The translations under genes were made by a program, and so were the position numbers. From assembly GCF_023218075.1 (NCBI RefSeq), contig NZ_JALPTB010000022.1, forward strand, positions 25,279-89,278: 64,000 nt of DNA, in the 5' to 3' direction. This DNA is from Rhodococcus sp. HM1. Its GTDB lineage: Bacteria > Actinomycetota > Actinomycetes > Mycobacteriales > Mycobacteriaceae. Below are positions 1 through 8,801 of this stretch, piece by piece (position 1 is the first letter of the stretch; the number at the start of each line of letters is the position of its first letter). The notes under the pieces are model-generated. The model had not been told where the DNA came from. It searched no databases and saw only the letters and a program-made list of their open reading frames with translations.

Positions 1-2
1 CC

Positions 3-1331
3 GCGGCGTCGCCCGCGGGTGACACGCTCGCCGCGGCGGGGCTCACCGCGCCCGCCGACATCGTCGACACCATCCTCGGCGTCACGTCGATGCGGGGCGT
101 CGTGTGGCCGGATTCCGGTGTCCTCACCGAGAAGGCCGGGCTGCTGCTGGCCCAGGACGGCCCGGTGACCACCCTCCTCGCCGACAGCGGGATCGACACC
201 TCCTCGGCCGCACCGCCCGTCACGCGCGTCTCGGGCGTGGACGGACTCACCGCCGCACTCTTCGACAGCTCGGCCGCCGCGGCGCTCGCCGCCGTCGGGG
301 ACCGCCCGTCGACGCCGTCCTTCGTGCCCGAGTCCGCGCGCTACGAACTCGGGGAGGATTCGGGGACCGCTCGCCTGCAGGACGCGCTGGGCGCGCTGGC
401 GTGGCCGGCGCTGAACGGATCGGACGCGAACGGGTGGGAGGACGGCACGGCGAACCGTTCCGTGCTGTTCGCGCCGCCGCAGACGTGGACCCCGACCGAG
501 GACGAGGCCACCGACATGCTGTCGCTGCTCGAGACCCTCATCCGGGCGGGGCTCGCGGTGCCGCGTCCGTTCGAGCAGGTCGTCGGGGCCGCGGCGGCGA
601 CCGTGAACGCCCCGGATACCGTGCTGCTGTCGTACCCGGAGCAGGCGATCGTCGACGGTGCATCGAACGTGGTGGTGGGGCACGCCGCCGAACAGGCCGG
701 GCGACTCGACGCGCTGCAACTCGCGCTGGTCGAGGACCCGCAGGCCCAGCTCACCCCGCAGATGTTCATGGCTCCGCTGCGCGAGGACCTGCTGCGGTCG
801 ATGAGCCTGGCCGGTCGCCGGGGACCTGATCCGGGAGCGGCCGAACACGCCGCCTACACGCGGTCGAGGGCCGTCAGCGACGCCGTGGACGGGATGTTCG
901 CGGGCGTGACGGTCCTCTCACCCGGCGGTGTCTACACGCTGACCTCGGAGCAGAGTCCCCTAGTCTTGGTCGCGCGCAACGATCTGCCCGTGGGCATCAC
1001 CGTGCGGTTGCACGTGGACGCGCCCCCGGAGATGGAGATCACCGACATCGGGCCGACCCAGCTGCCGCCGCGCGGGAGCCGCACTCTCACGGTGCCCACG
1101 CAGATCAGCGACTCGCGGAAGCTCGGTGTGGAGTTCGCGCTCACCACCGAGTCCGGTTTGTCTCTCGGCACGCCGACGAGTGTGACGGTACGTTCCAATG
1201 CGTACGGCCAGATCCTCGCCATCGTCACCGGCTGTGCGGGGGCGCTCCTGCTGTTCCTTGCAGGGCGGCGACTCCTGCACCGGTTCCGCGGTGAACCGGA
1301 TCCAGCCGACGAAGGGTACGAGAAGCGATGA
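3..1331 (+). CDS. DUF6049-type membrane protein, C-terminal part (Rv3909-like), 5' end outside window
   Basis: The reading frame is open from the first bases of the window, so the true start lies upstream; about 442 residues are visible. The visible part is mostly an extracytoplasmic domain rich in Ala, Val and Thr, with a beta-rich stretch near the end. It finishes with one membrane helix (ILAIVTGCAGALLLFLAG) and a short basic cytoplasmic tail. This layout and its position directly before murJ match the conserved hypothetical Rv3909 of mycobacteria. The stop overlaps the murJ start by 4 bases (ATGA), which indicates translational coupling and suggests a shared role in envelope biogenesis. 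No catalytic motif is recognised. Family assignment rests mainly on synteny. Confidence 0.8.
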   Translation, partial: AASPAGDTLAAAGLTAPADIVDTILGVTSMRGVVWPDSGVLTEKAGLLLAQDGPVTTLLADSGIDTSSAAPPVTRVSGVDGLTAALFDSSAAAALAAVGDRPSTPSFVPESARYELGEDSGTARLQDALGALAWPALNGSDANGWEDGTANRSVLFAPPQTWTPTEDEATDMLSLLETLIRAGLAVPRPFEQVVGAAAATVNAPDTVLLSYPEQAIVDGASNVVVGHAAEQAGRLDALQLALVEDPQAQLTPQMFMAPLREDLLRSMSLAGRRGPDPGAAEHAAYTRSRAVSDAVDGMFAGVTVLSPGGVYTLTSEQSPLVLVARNDLPVGITVRLHVDAPPEMEITDIGPTQLPPRGSRTLTVPTQISDSRKLGVEFALTTESGLSLGTPTSVTVRSNAYGQILAIVTGCAGALLLFLAGRRLLHRFRGEPDPADEGYEKR

Positions 1332-4300
1332 CCGGGAACCCGACCCGCGACGGTCGCGCGGCGCCCATGCCCGGCGGCGCGTCGGCCGAGGCAGAGGCCG
1401 TGTCGACCCGAGCTGTGTCGACCCGAGCTGTGTCGACCGAGGCCGTGCCGGCAGGGTCCGTGTCGGCCGAGGCCGAGGATTCCGGCGCCGCCTCCGAGTC
1501 CGCCGTTTCCGAGTCACGGAAGACCTCCGGCCTGCTCGCCGCATCCGGCTCCATCGCGATCGCGACACTGATGAGCCGCATCACCGGGTTCTTCAAGCAG
1601 GTCCTGCTGCTGACTCTGCTCGGTGCGGGTGTCGCGAGTTCGTTCACGGTCGCGAACCAGATCCCCAACATGATCTCGGAGCTGGTGCTGGGCGCCGTGC
1701 TCACCTCGATCGTCGTGCCGGTGCTGGTCCGCGCGGAACGGGAGGACCCGGACGGGGGTGCGGCCTTCGTCCGTCGTCTGTTCACGATGTCGCTGACGGT
1801 CCTGGCCGTCGCCGCGTTGTTCGCGACCGCCTCGGCCTCGTTCCTGGTGACCCGGTTCTTCCTCGACGCGGACGGCGAGGTCTCGACCACGCTGACGACG
1901 GCACTGACCTATCTGCTGTTGCCGGCGATCCTGTTCTACGGCCTTTCCGCGCTGCTCACGGCGATCCTGAACACGCGGCAGGTGTTCAAACCGGGCGCCT
2001 GGGCGCCGGTGCTCAACAACCTAGTCGTGCTCGTGGTGCTGGTCCTGTACTTCGTGCTGCCCGGCGAGATCACGCTCGATCCGGTGCGGATGAGCGATCC
2101 GAAGCTGCTTCTGCTCGGCATCGGTGTCACGCTCGGTGTCGTCACCCAGGCACTGTCGCTGGTGCCGGCGCTGCGGCGCGAGAAGATCAGCCTGAAGCCG
2201 CTGTGGGGCCTGGACGACCGGCTGCGGCAGTTCGGCGGCATGGCCGCCGCGATCGTGCTGTACGTGCTGATCAGCCAGGCGGGAACGGTCTTCGCCACCC
2301 ACATCTCCTCCGGTGCCGACGAGGCCGGTCCGGCGATCTACAACAACGCGTGGGCCCTGCTGCAGCTGCCGTACGGCGTGCTCGGCGTGACGCTGCTGAC
2401 CGCGATCATGCCGCGGCTCAGCCGCAACGCCGCCGACGACAACACCCCGGCCGTCGTCGACGACCTGTCCGTCGCGACGCGTCTGACGATGATCGCGCTG
2501 ATCCCGATCGTCACGTTCTTCACGATCGCCGGACCTCAGATCGGCACCGCCCTGTACGGGTACGGCAGCTTCGGCTCCGGGAACGCCGACCTGCTCGGGC
2601 AGGCGGTGAGCTGGTCGGCGTTCACGCTGATCCCGTATTCGCTGGTCCTGATCCACCTGCGGGTGTTCTACGCGCGCCAGCAGGCGTGGACGCCGACGTG
2701 GATCATCCTGGGGATCACGGCCGTCAAGGTCGTCCTGTCGGCTCTCGCACCGGCCCTGGCCAGCGACAACGAGCACGTGGTGCTGCTGCTCGGTGTCGCC
2801 ACCGGCATCGCGTTCACGGCCGGCGCGTGCATCGGCGGCTTCCTGCTGCATCGGACGCTCGGCAATCTGCAGATGTCGAACGTCGGCCGCACCGTCTGGA
2901 ACGTGGTGATCGCGTCCGCCGCGGCCGCTGCGGCGATCCTGCTCGCGGACCGGTTGCTGCAGCTCGACGCGTTGAGCGAGCGTTTCGGCGGCATCGGATC
3001 GATCGTCCGGGTGGGAATCACCGGGGTGCTGATGATCCTCGTCGCGCTGACGGTGATGTGGGTGCTCAAGGTGCCCGAGGTGCTCGCGATCGTCGCCGCG
3101 GTCCGGCGCAAGGTCGAGGCGCTGCGCGGTCGCGGCGCCCCCGAGGTCCCCGAGATCCCCGAGGCGGACCCGACCCGGGCGCTGCCGACGAATCCCCCGG
3201 CCGCGCCCCGCCGCCGCTACCCGGAGAGCGATGCCGAGAAGACCGTCGTACTGCCGCGCCTCGATTACCTCTCGTACGGCGGTTCCCCGTACGACGCGAT
3301 CACAGAAGTCATCCCTGTCATCCGGGACCGACCTGGGGAACTCGATGCTCAGCAGCACCTCCCGTACCCTGGTCACCAGCAGGTTCGGCCCACGCGGTAC
3401 GGGTTGCAGCGGTTCCCGGGCCCGAGCGGTGCCCGTTTCCGCGCGCCAGGTGGACGAGTCGAAGAAGAAGGAGTCAGGGTGAGCGACGACCACGCTGCCG
3501 GCAAGTCCACGATCGATGCTGCCGTCCCCCCGGAGGCGAACGCTGCACCGGCGGACGAGTCCGTCGCGGCGAAGAACGCGCAGGCCACGCCGGCGGAGGG
3601 TGTCGCGAAGCCGAACCCGTCGACCGACCGGGTCCAGCCCCCCGCGCCGAAGAGCGCCGCCCGTCCGAAACGCGACCCCAACTACGACACCGGGGTCATC
3701 CCGATCGGGTCGCCGCAGCTTCCCCCGCTGCGGGTCTCCGGTTCGGCACCGCGGGCGCCGATGCGTGGACCAGAGCTCATTCCGGGTGCCTCGGTCGCCG
3801 GTGGCCGCTATCGACTGCTCGCCCCGCACGGCGGTGCCCGTGGGCTGCGGTTCTGGCAGGCCCAGGATGTCAAGCTCGACCGCGAGGTGGCGCTGACGTT
3901 CGTCGACGCCGAGCAGCAGTCCGCGAACGTCACGGGCCCCGACGGACCGCAGGCCATCCTGTCCCGCACGCTGCGTCTCGGCCGGATCAGCTCGCCGGGT
4001 CTGGCCCGCGTCCTCGACGTGGTCCGCGGCAGCTCGGGCGGCATCGTCGTCTCCGAGTGGACGCCGGGCCGGTCGCTGCGGGAGATGTCCGGGACCGAGC
4101 CGTCCCCGATCGGCGCCGCCCGTGCCGTGCGCGCACTCGCCGCGGCCGCGGAGGCCGCCCACCGCGCCGGCAGCGCCCTGTCGATCGACCATCCCGACCG
4201 CATCCGCATCAGCGTCGCCGGCGACGCGGTCCTCGCGTTCCCCGCCACGTTCGCCGACTCCGACGCGGTGTCCGACGTGCGCGGCCTCGGCGCCGGCCTG

Positions 4301-5296
4301 TACGGGCTGATCACCGGCAGGTGGCCGCTGCCCGACGTGGCGGCGCCGGGAGCCTCCGCACCGGCGGGCGGGACCATCGGCGGCATGGCGCCGGCCGACC
4401 ACGGTGCCGACGGCGCGCTCGTCGAACCGCGCGCGTTGCGGCCCGAGGTGCCCTTCGAGATCTCCGCGGTCGCGGTGCGGGCGCTGCAGAACGACGGCGG
4501 GATCCGGACCGCGGCGACCGTGCAGCACATCCTCGACCAGGCTTCGGTCGTCGACCAGAAGACGGACATGATCCCGGCGTTGCGACTGGGGCAGCGGGCG
4601 GCCGCCGAGGCACACGCACTCTCCGATCCGGAAGCGCTCGCCGAGAAGAAGAAGCGCTCCGAGCGGATGCTCATGGCGCTCGTCGGACTGGGCATCACGA
4701 CCGTGGTGCTGCTCGCGCTGATCGGCTGGTGGATCGCGAATCTGCTGGCCGGCGGCAGCTCCGACGAACCGCTCACGAGTCAGGAGTTCGGGCTCACTCC
4801 GACCGCGGAGACGCCCGCCCCCGAAGCGGCGGCACCGGCGGAGGAACCGGCCCCGGCCGGCCCGGTCTCGGCGACCTCGGTCGAGGTGTTCTCGCCGCAG
4901 GGCACTCCGGACTCGCCTGCGACGGCGTCCCTTGCCATCGACGGTGATCCCGGCACACAGTGGAGCACCGACGCGTACTTCGATCCGTTCCCGTCGCTCA
5001 AGAACGGCGTCGGCCTGATGTTCGGTCTCGCCGATCCGGTAGCGCTGCAATCGGTCTCGGTCACCACGGACGATCCTGGCACCGTCGTCCAAATTCGCAG
5101 TGCGCCTTCGGATCAGGCGTCGCTGGATCAGACGCAGGTGATCGGTTCGGCCACTCTGGGTTCCGGTACCACGGAAATCCCGATCAGCGCGGAGGGCAGG
5201 ACGTCGAACGTGCTGCTGTGGATCACCGACCTCGCCACCAGCGGCGGCAGCAACAAGAGCACGATCGCCGAGGTCACCTTCACCGCAAGCGAATAA
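1328..5296 (+). CDS. murJ: MurJ lipid II flippase fused to pseudokinase and extracellular domain (Rv3910-like)
   Basis: This predicted protein has 1322 residues. After a disordered N-terminus with a 15-bp coding repeat (VSTRA units), residues about 60-600 form the multi-helix MurJ/MviN core, the flippase that moves lipid II across the membrane. A Pro/Arg-rich linker leads to a pseudokinase at about 818-1075: the ATP-lysine strand reads VALTFVD without Lys, and no HRD or DFG motif is present. One membrane helix follows at about 1113-1140, then an extracellular beta-rich domain to the end. In M. tuberculosis the equivalent pseudokinase is phosphorylated by PknB and recruits FhaA; pknB lies at 57.5 kb here. 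An internal GTG at 3479 with a strong AAGGAG could start the pseudokinase part separately. The length exceeds the roughly 1184 residues of Rv3910. Confidence 0.93.
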   Translation: MTGNPTRDGRAAPMPGGASAEAEAVSTRAVSTRAVSTEAVPAGSVSAEAEDSGAASESAVSESRKTSGLLAASGSIAIATLMSRITGFFKQVLLLTLLGAGVASSFTVANQIPNMISELVLGAVLTSIVVPVLVRAEREDPDGGAAFVRRLFTMSLTVLAVAALFATASASFLVTRFFLDADGEVSTTLTTALTYLLLPAILFYGLSALLTAILNTRQVFKPGAWAPVLNNLVVLVVLVLYFVLPGEITLDPVRMSDPKLLLLGIGVTLGVVTQALSLVPALRREKISLKPLWGLDDRLRQFGGMAAAIVLYVLISQAGTVFATHISSGADEAGPAIYNNAWALLQLPYGVLGVTLLTAIMPRLSRNAADDNTPAVVDDLSVATRLTMIALIPIVTFFTIAGPQIGTALYGYGSFGSGNADLLGQAVSWSAFTLIPYSLVLIHLRVFYARQQAWTPTWIILGITAVKVVLSALAPALASDNEHVVLLLGVATGIAFTAGACIGGFLLHRTLGNLQMSNVGRTVWNVVIASAAAAAAILLADRLLQLDALSERFGGIGSIVRVGITGVLMILVALTVMWVLKVPEVLAIVAAVRRKVEALRGRGAPEVPEIPEADPTRALPTNPPAAPRRRYPESDAEKTVVLPRLDYLSYGGSPYDAITEVIPVIRDRPGELDAQQHLPYPGHQQVRPTRYGLQRFPGPSGARFRAPGGRVEEEGVRVSDDHAAGKSTIDAAVPPEANAAPADESVAAKNAQATPAEGVAKPNPSTDRVQPPAPKSAARPKRDPNYDTGVIPIGSPQLPPLRVSGSAPRAPMRGPELIPGASVAGGRYRLLAPHGGARGLRFWQAQDVKLDREVALTFVDAEQQSANVTGPDGPQAILSRTLRLGRISSPGLARVLDVVRGSSGGIVVSEWTPGRSLREMSGTEPSPIGAARAVRALAAAAEAAHRAGSALSIDHPDRIRISVAGDAVLAFPATFADSDAVSDVRGLGAGLYGLITGRWPLPDVAAPGASAPAGGTIGGMAPADHGADGALVEPRALRPEVPFEISAVAVRALQNDGGIRTAATVQHILDQASVVDQKTDMIPALRLGQRAAAEAHALSDPEALAEKKKRSERMLMALVGLGITTVVLLALIGWWIANLLAGGSSDEPLTSQEFGLTPTAETPAPEAAAPAEEPAPAGPVSATSVEVFSPQGTPDSPATASLAIDGDPGTQWSTDAYFDPFPSLKNGVGLMFGLADPVALQSVSVTTDDPGTVVQIRSAPSDQASLDQTQVIGSATLGSGTTEIPISAEGRTSNVLLWITDLATSGGSNKSTIAEVTFTASE

Positions 5297-5345
5297 CCGC
5301 TTCGCTCACCGCAGATTCCGCGGGCGGATCGGATACCATCCGCGC

Positions 5346-5927
5346 GTGCGAATTTTCGGGGGGATCGCAAAAATCGCCGTGTCCGATGCCGAGTTACTGG
5401 CAGCGCATGCGGCCGGGGACGACCAGGCGTTCGCAACACTGCTGCGCCGACACTACGACCATCTGTGGAAAGTCGCCCGGCGAACGAGTTATTCGCCGGA
5501 GGACGCGGCGGATGCACTGCAGGAGGCACTGTTGTCGGCGCACCGCACCGCCTCGTCGTTCCGGGCGGACGCGGCGGTCCGGAGCTGGCTGCACACGATC
5601 GTCGTGAATGCGTGTCTCGATCGCATCCGCCGGAACCGGGCCCGGCCCACGGTTCCTCTCTATCTCGAGGACGGGGACGAACCGAGAACCGAACGCAACC
5701 ACATTGCCGAGGTCGAGACCGCACTCGATGTGGAGGCCGCTCTCGAGGCTCTTCCCGACGATCAGCGGGTCGCGGTGGTCACGGTCGACATCGAGGGGTA
5801 CTCGATTCGGGAGGCGGCCCGGCGCCTCGGTGTCCCGGAGGGCACCGTGAAGAGCCGCTGCGCACGCGGACGCTACAAATTGGCAGTGCTTCTGGGCGAT
5901 CTGCGGGACCCGGGGAACCGAACCTGA
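5346..5927 (+). CDS. sigM: ECF RNA polymerase sigma factor SigM
   Basis: A 193-residue ECF sigma factor. Region 2 (about residues 20-90) carries DAADALQEALLSAHR. Region 4 (about 125-180) carries the helix-turn-helix GYSIREAARRLGVPEGTVKSR that reads the -35 element. Only these two domains are present, as expected for the ECF class. The start is the GTG at 5346. It lies between murJ and a one-helix anti-sigma gene, the same order as Rv3911-Rv3912 in M. tuberculosis, where SigM controls surface and ESX-type genes. The gene pair is probably cotranscribed and autoregulated; no promoter was confidently identified in the 49-bp gap after murJ. Confidence 0.93.
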   Translation: MRIFGGIAKIAVSDAELLAAHAAGDDQAFATLLRRHYDHLWKVARRTSYSPEDAADALQEALLSAHRTASSFRADAAVRSWLHTIVVNACLDRIRRNRARPTVPLYLEDGDEPRTERNHIAEVETALDVEAALEALPDDQRVAVVTVDIEGYSIREAARRLGVPEGTVKSRCARGRYKLAVLLGDLRDPGNRT

Positions 5928-5982
5928 GTCCGGACCGTCTAATTGTCTCGAGAGGGCACCGAGCCGCCGAGGAGGACTTCGC

Positions 5983-6678
5983 ATGAACGAGGACGAACTG
6001 CTGCGTCCGCCGTACCCTGCGGACCTGCTCGCCGACCTTCACGCAGGCGCGCTCGACGAGGAGGTTGCCGAGCGTCTGTGGCCGCTGGTGCGCGAGGACT
6101 CCGACGCCATGGCCGTTCTCGACGCCCTCGACGCCGTGCAGGAGCGCCTGCGCGGGCTCGCGGATCCGGACGCGCCCGGCGAGCCGATGCCGGCCGAGGT
6201 GGCGATGCGGCTGGACGACGCGGTCCTCGGCGCCGTCCGGGCCCACCGGCGTCGTCGTCGCATGTTCGCGGGTGCGGTGGTCGGTGCTGCCGCGGCCGTC
6301 GTCGCGGTGGTCGCGGTCGTGGTCGTCGGGGGAGTGGGTTTCCCGGGCCCGGATTCCTCGACCGAGGGACCGGTCACGCCGATCGCCGAGGGCCCGGACG
6401 ACGCCGCGGCACTCGAACCGGACACCCTGCGCAGCCTGGTCGGTTCCACCGATCTCGGGCCGCTGTCCGACGACCGCGCGCTCGCCGATTGCCTGGCCGC
6501 GAACGGCATCGACCCCGCGGGTCCGGTGCTCGGGTCCAGGACGATCGAGTACGGCGACCGGGACGCGGTCGTGCTGCTGGTGCCGGGCGGGGTCCCGCCG
6601 CAGCTCACCGCCGTGGTCGTCGGAACAGGTTGCGACGCAACACATCCCGAAACGCTGTACGTGACCTCGATCGGGTGA
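5983..6678 (+). CDS. rsmA: anti-sigma-M factor, single-pass membrane protein
   Basis: A 231-residue protein with a cytoplasmic N-terminal half (residues 1-85) that begins MNEDELLRPPYPADLLADLH, then a basic RRRRR stretch and one membrane helix at about 92-112. An extracytoplasmic C-terminal domain of about 115 residues follows. This is the layout of Rv3912, the membrane anti-sigma factor that holds SigM inactive until an envelope signal. It sits 55 bases after sigM and is read on the same strand, so the pair is likely an operon. There is no zinc-binding HxxxCxxC motif, so it is not a ZAS-type anti-sigma factor. The symbol is taken from mycobacterial usage and rests on synteny. Confidence 0.8.
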   Translation: MNEDELLRPPYPADLLADLHAGALDEEVAERLWPLVREDSDAMAVLDALDAVQERLRGLADPDAPGEPMPAEVAMRLDDAVLGAVRAHRRRRRMFAGAVVGAAAAVVAVVAVVVVGGVGFPGPDSSTEGPVTPIAEGPDDAAALEPDTLRSLVGSTDLGPLSDDRALADCLAANGIDPAGPVLGSRTIEYGDRDAVVLLVPGGVPPQLTAVVVGTGCDATHPETLYVTSIG

Positions 6679-6687
6679 GGTCGGGGG

Positions 6688-7242
6688 TCAGCGATCCGCC
6701 ACGGGCAGCAGCAGTTCCAGGATCCGGGCCCGCAGCGCGGGCGTGTCGTCCTCCGCGGCGATGAGGCTGCTGAACAACGCGGAGCCCGCGGCCATCACGA
6801 GAACGGCGAGCGCATCGAGGGGGTCCCGGTCGGTACCGTCGGAGAACAACGCGGTACTCGGGCCACTGAAGGTGCGCCACAACGTATTCCGCAGATCTTC
6901 GTGGTCGCGGAGTGCGGTGAGCAGTCCGGGGAGCGCGGCCCGCACGTCCGGGCGGGAGAACAGTTCGGCGCTGCCGGTGACCACCCATTCGATCCATCCG
7001 CGCCGATCGATGCCGTCGTACGGTTCGAGATCCGGCGCGGAACCGAGCAGTGCGTCGAGCACGAGATGTTCCTTGCTCGGCCAGCGGCGGGTCAGGGCGG
7101 CGCGGCCGACGCCGGCGCGGGCGGCGATGCCCCGCATGCTCAGACGTTCCCAGCCGACCTCGACCAGCATTTCTCGGGTCACGGCCAGGACTTCGGCGTC
7201 GATTCGGGGTTCGCGGGGGCGTCCGGGTGCGGCCAGCGACAT
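6688..7242 (-). CDS. TetR-family transcriptional regulator
   Basis: A 184-residue TetR-type repressor. The DNA-binding helix-turn-helix is near residues 30-55 (LSMRGIAARAGVGRAAL). The rest is the variable alpha-helical ligand and dimer domain. I chose the ATG at 7242 because the longer frame to 7308 adds a low-complexity, non-homologous leader. It is transcribed divergently from the old-yellow-enzyme gene at 7340, and the 97-bp gap contains the dyad ATACA-GGT-TGTAT that overlaps its own start codon. The simplest reading is autoregulation plus control of the flavin oxidoreductase. It converges tail-to-tail with the anti-sigma gene with a 9-bp gap. It is absent from the mycobacterial order, so it is an insertion into the core region. 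Confidence 0.88.
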   Translation of the reverse strand: MSLAAPGRPREPRIDAEVLAVTREMLVEVGWERLSMRGIAARAGVGRAALTRRWPSKEHLVLDALLGSAPDLEPYDGIDRRGWIEWVVTGSAELFSRPDVRAALPGLLTALRDHEDLRNTLWRTFSGPSTALFSDGTDRDPLDALAVLVMAAGSALFSSLIAAEDDTPALRARILELLLPVADR

Positions 7243-7253
7243 ACAGGTTGTAT
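7241..7253. promoter_or_regulatory. candidate TetR operator dyad
   Basis: ATACA and TGTAT are perfect 5-bp inverted repeats separated by GGT. The dyad overlaps the start codon of the TetR gene and lies about 90 bp before the divergent oxidoreductase start. Assigning it to this TetR is inference from position. Confidence 0.4.
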
Positions 7254-7339
7254 CTTTCCGTATGCGATGTGATCCAGACCATCGCGCAGGGCTATAGTTG
7301 AACGGCAATTACGATACCACTGGCATCGAAAGTAGGGCC

Positions 7340-8539
7340 ATGTCTCCGTCGCGACCCCAAGTGTTCGAACCGGCTCGACTCGGACCACTCACGCTCCGTA
7401 ACCGCATCGTCAAGGCGGCCACCTTCGAAGGGGTCATGCCGCTCGGCGCGATCACCGACGAACTCGTCGAATTCCACGCCGAGGTGGCTCGCGGGGGCAC
7501 GGCGCTGACCACCGTCGCCTACTGCTCGGTCTCCCCGGGAGGTCGCGTCCATCGCGACACCGTCGTCCTCGACCGCGAGAGCATCCCCGGACTGCGCCGC
7601 CTCACCGACGCCGTGCACGCCGAAGGCGGCCTCGCCTCCGCCCAGGTCGGCCACGCGGGCCTCGTCGCCAACCAGATCTCCAACGGCACCAAATCGCTTG
7701 CCCCGTCCACCCGCATCAGCGCGCCCGGAATGGGCCTGGTCCGCGGGGCCTCCCTCGAACAGCTCGACCGTGTCGTCGAGGACTACGAGAACGCCGCCCG
7801 CAACGCCGTCGAGGCCGGCTTCGACGCCGTCGAGGTGCACCTCGGGCACAACTATCTGCTCAGCTCGTTCATGAGCCCCAACCTCAACAAGCGCACCGAC
7901 CGTTACGGGGGATCCCTCGAGAAGCGCAGCGCGTACCCGCGCCGCGTGCTCGAAGCCGTGCGCAAGGCCGTCGGGGACAAGGTCGCGGTCATCGCGAAGT
8001 TCAACATGACCGACGGCGTCCCCCAGGGCCTGTGGCTCGACGAGTCGCTGCCCATCGCCAAGATGATCGAAGCCGACGGCCACATCGACGCGATGGAACT
8101 GACCGGCGGCAGCTCGCTGCTCAACGGCATGTACTTCTTCCGCGGCGAGGTCCCGCTGAAGGAGTTCGTGGCCTCGCAGCCGAAGATCGTGGGCTGGGGT
8201 CTCAAGTTCTACGGTCCCAAGATCTTCCCGACCTACCCCTTCGAGGAAGGCTTCTTCCTGAAGGAAGCGCGCCAGTTCCGCTCCGAACTGAAACTGCCGA
8301 TCATCCTGCTCGGCGGCATCAACCGGCTCGACACCATCGAGAACGCCCTCGAGGAGGGATTCGACTTCGTCGCGATGGGCCGGGCACTGCTGCGCGACCC
8401 CGACGTCGTCAACAAGTTCCGGGACAAGAAGGCCGACGAAGGTCTGTGCATCCACTGCAACAAGTGCATGCCGACCATCTACTCCGGCACCCACTGCGTG
8501 ATCCGCGAAGCGCTCCGCGAGGCACCCCAGACGGTCTGA
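7340..8539 (+). CDS. NADH:flavin oxidoreductase, old yellow enzyme family
   Basis: A 399-residue FMN-binding TIM-barrel enzyme. It has the family start [20 protein letters not shown], the mid-barrel block [19 protein letters not shown] and the [14 protein letters not shown] signature. The FMN-phosphate end is [15 protein letters not shown]. Near the C-terminus four cysteines occur in [17 protein letters not shown], the arrangement that binds a 4Fe-4S cluster in 2,4-dienoyl-CoA reductase-like members, but the usual C-terminal FAD/NAD domains are missing. The reaction is likely reduction of an activated C=C bond; the substrate is unknown. The start at ATG 7340 is preferred over an upstream TTG at 7298, which would overlap a possible TATAGT -10 element at 7293. 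It is probably controlled by the divergent TetR. Confidence 0.9.
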   Translation: MSPSRPQVFEPARLGPLTLRNRIVKAATFEGVMPLGAITDELVEFHAEVARGGTALTTVAYCSVSPGGRVHRDTVVLDRESIPGLRRLTDAVHAEGGLASAQVGHAGLVANQISNGTKSLAPSTRISAPGMGLVRGASLEQLDRVVEDYENAARNAVEAGFDAVEVHLGHNYLLSSFMSPNLNKRTDRYGGSLEKRSAYPRRVLEAVRKAVGDKVAVIAKFNMTDGVPQGLWLDESLPIAKMIEADGHIDAMELTGGSSLLNGMYFFRGEVPLKEFVASQPKIVGWGLKFYGPKIFPTYPFEEGFFLKEARQFRSELKLPIILLGGINRLDTIENALEEGFDFVAMGRALLRDPDVVNKFRDKKADEGLCIHCNKCMPTIYSGTHCVIREALREAPQTV

Positions 8540-8550
8540 TCCGTTTCCGC

Positions 8551-8626
8551 GACACCGCTGCCACTGCCCGCCTGCGGACGGAGGCAGCGGTGTCACTGCA
8601 CGGTGGCAGCGGTGTCTCTGCACGGT
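8551..8626. repeat. inverted plus direct repeats after the oxidoreductase gene
   Basis: GACACCGCTGCC (8551-8562) is the exact reverse complement of GGCAGCGGTGTC (8583-8594), which gives a 12-bp hairpin just after the stop. The right arm begins a 22-bp unit that is repeated once more in tandem (8583-8604 and 8605-8626, one mismatch). There is no T-run, so termination is possible but unproven. Confidence 0.6.
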
Positions 8627-8709
8627 GGGGGAGGGGAGTGGTTCCGCCCCGGCAGCGGACGACGAACGGGCCCGAACGGACAGAGTGTGGTGTGACGCAC
8701 GGCGCGGGC

Positions 8710-8735
8710 GGAACAACACCCTTTACCCTGGTGTT
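8710..8735 (+). promoter_or_regulatory. candidate SigH-type promoter for trxB-trxA
   Basis: GGAAC (8710-8714), an 18-base spacer and GTT (8733-8735) fit the SigH/SigR oxidative-stress promoter pattern. The site lies 66 bp before the trxB start. In mycobacteria the trxB2-trxC pair is a known SigH target, which supports the call. The element also contains a perfect 9-bp hairpin, AACAACACC/GGTGTTGTT (8712-8720 and 8730-8738). Confidence 0.6.
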
Positions 8736-8801
8736 GTTTCTTTCGTTGCTGCACACCGACGCGCATCGCACCACCAGTCACAGACGAACCGGAAGGCCCG
8801 A

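Noticed and set aside
2021..5092. 1023-codon open frame on the minus strand opposite murJ
   Set aside because: Arg/Gly/Asp-rich composition typical of a GC-rich antisense shadow; the plus-strand MurJ is clearly real.
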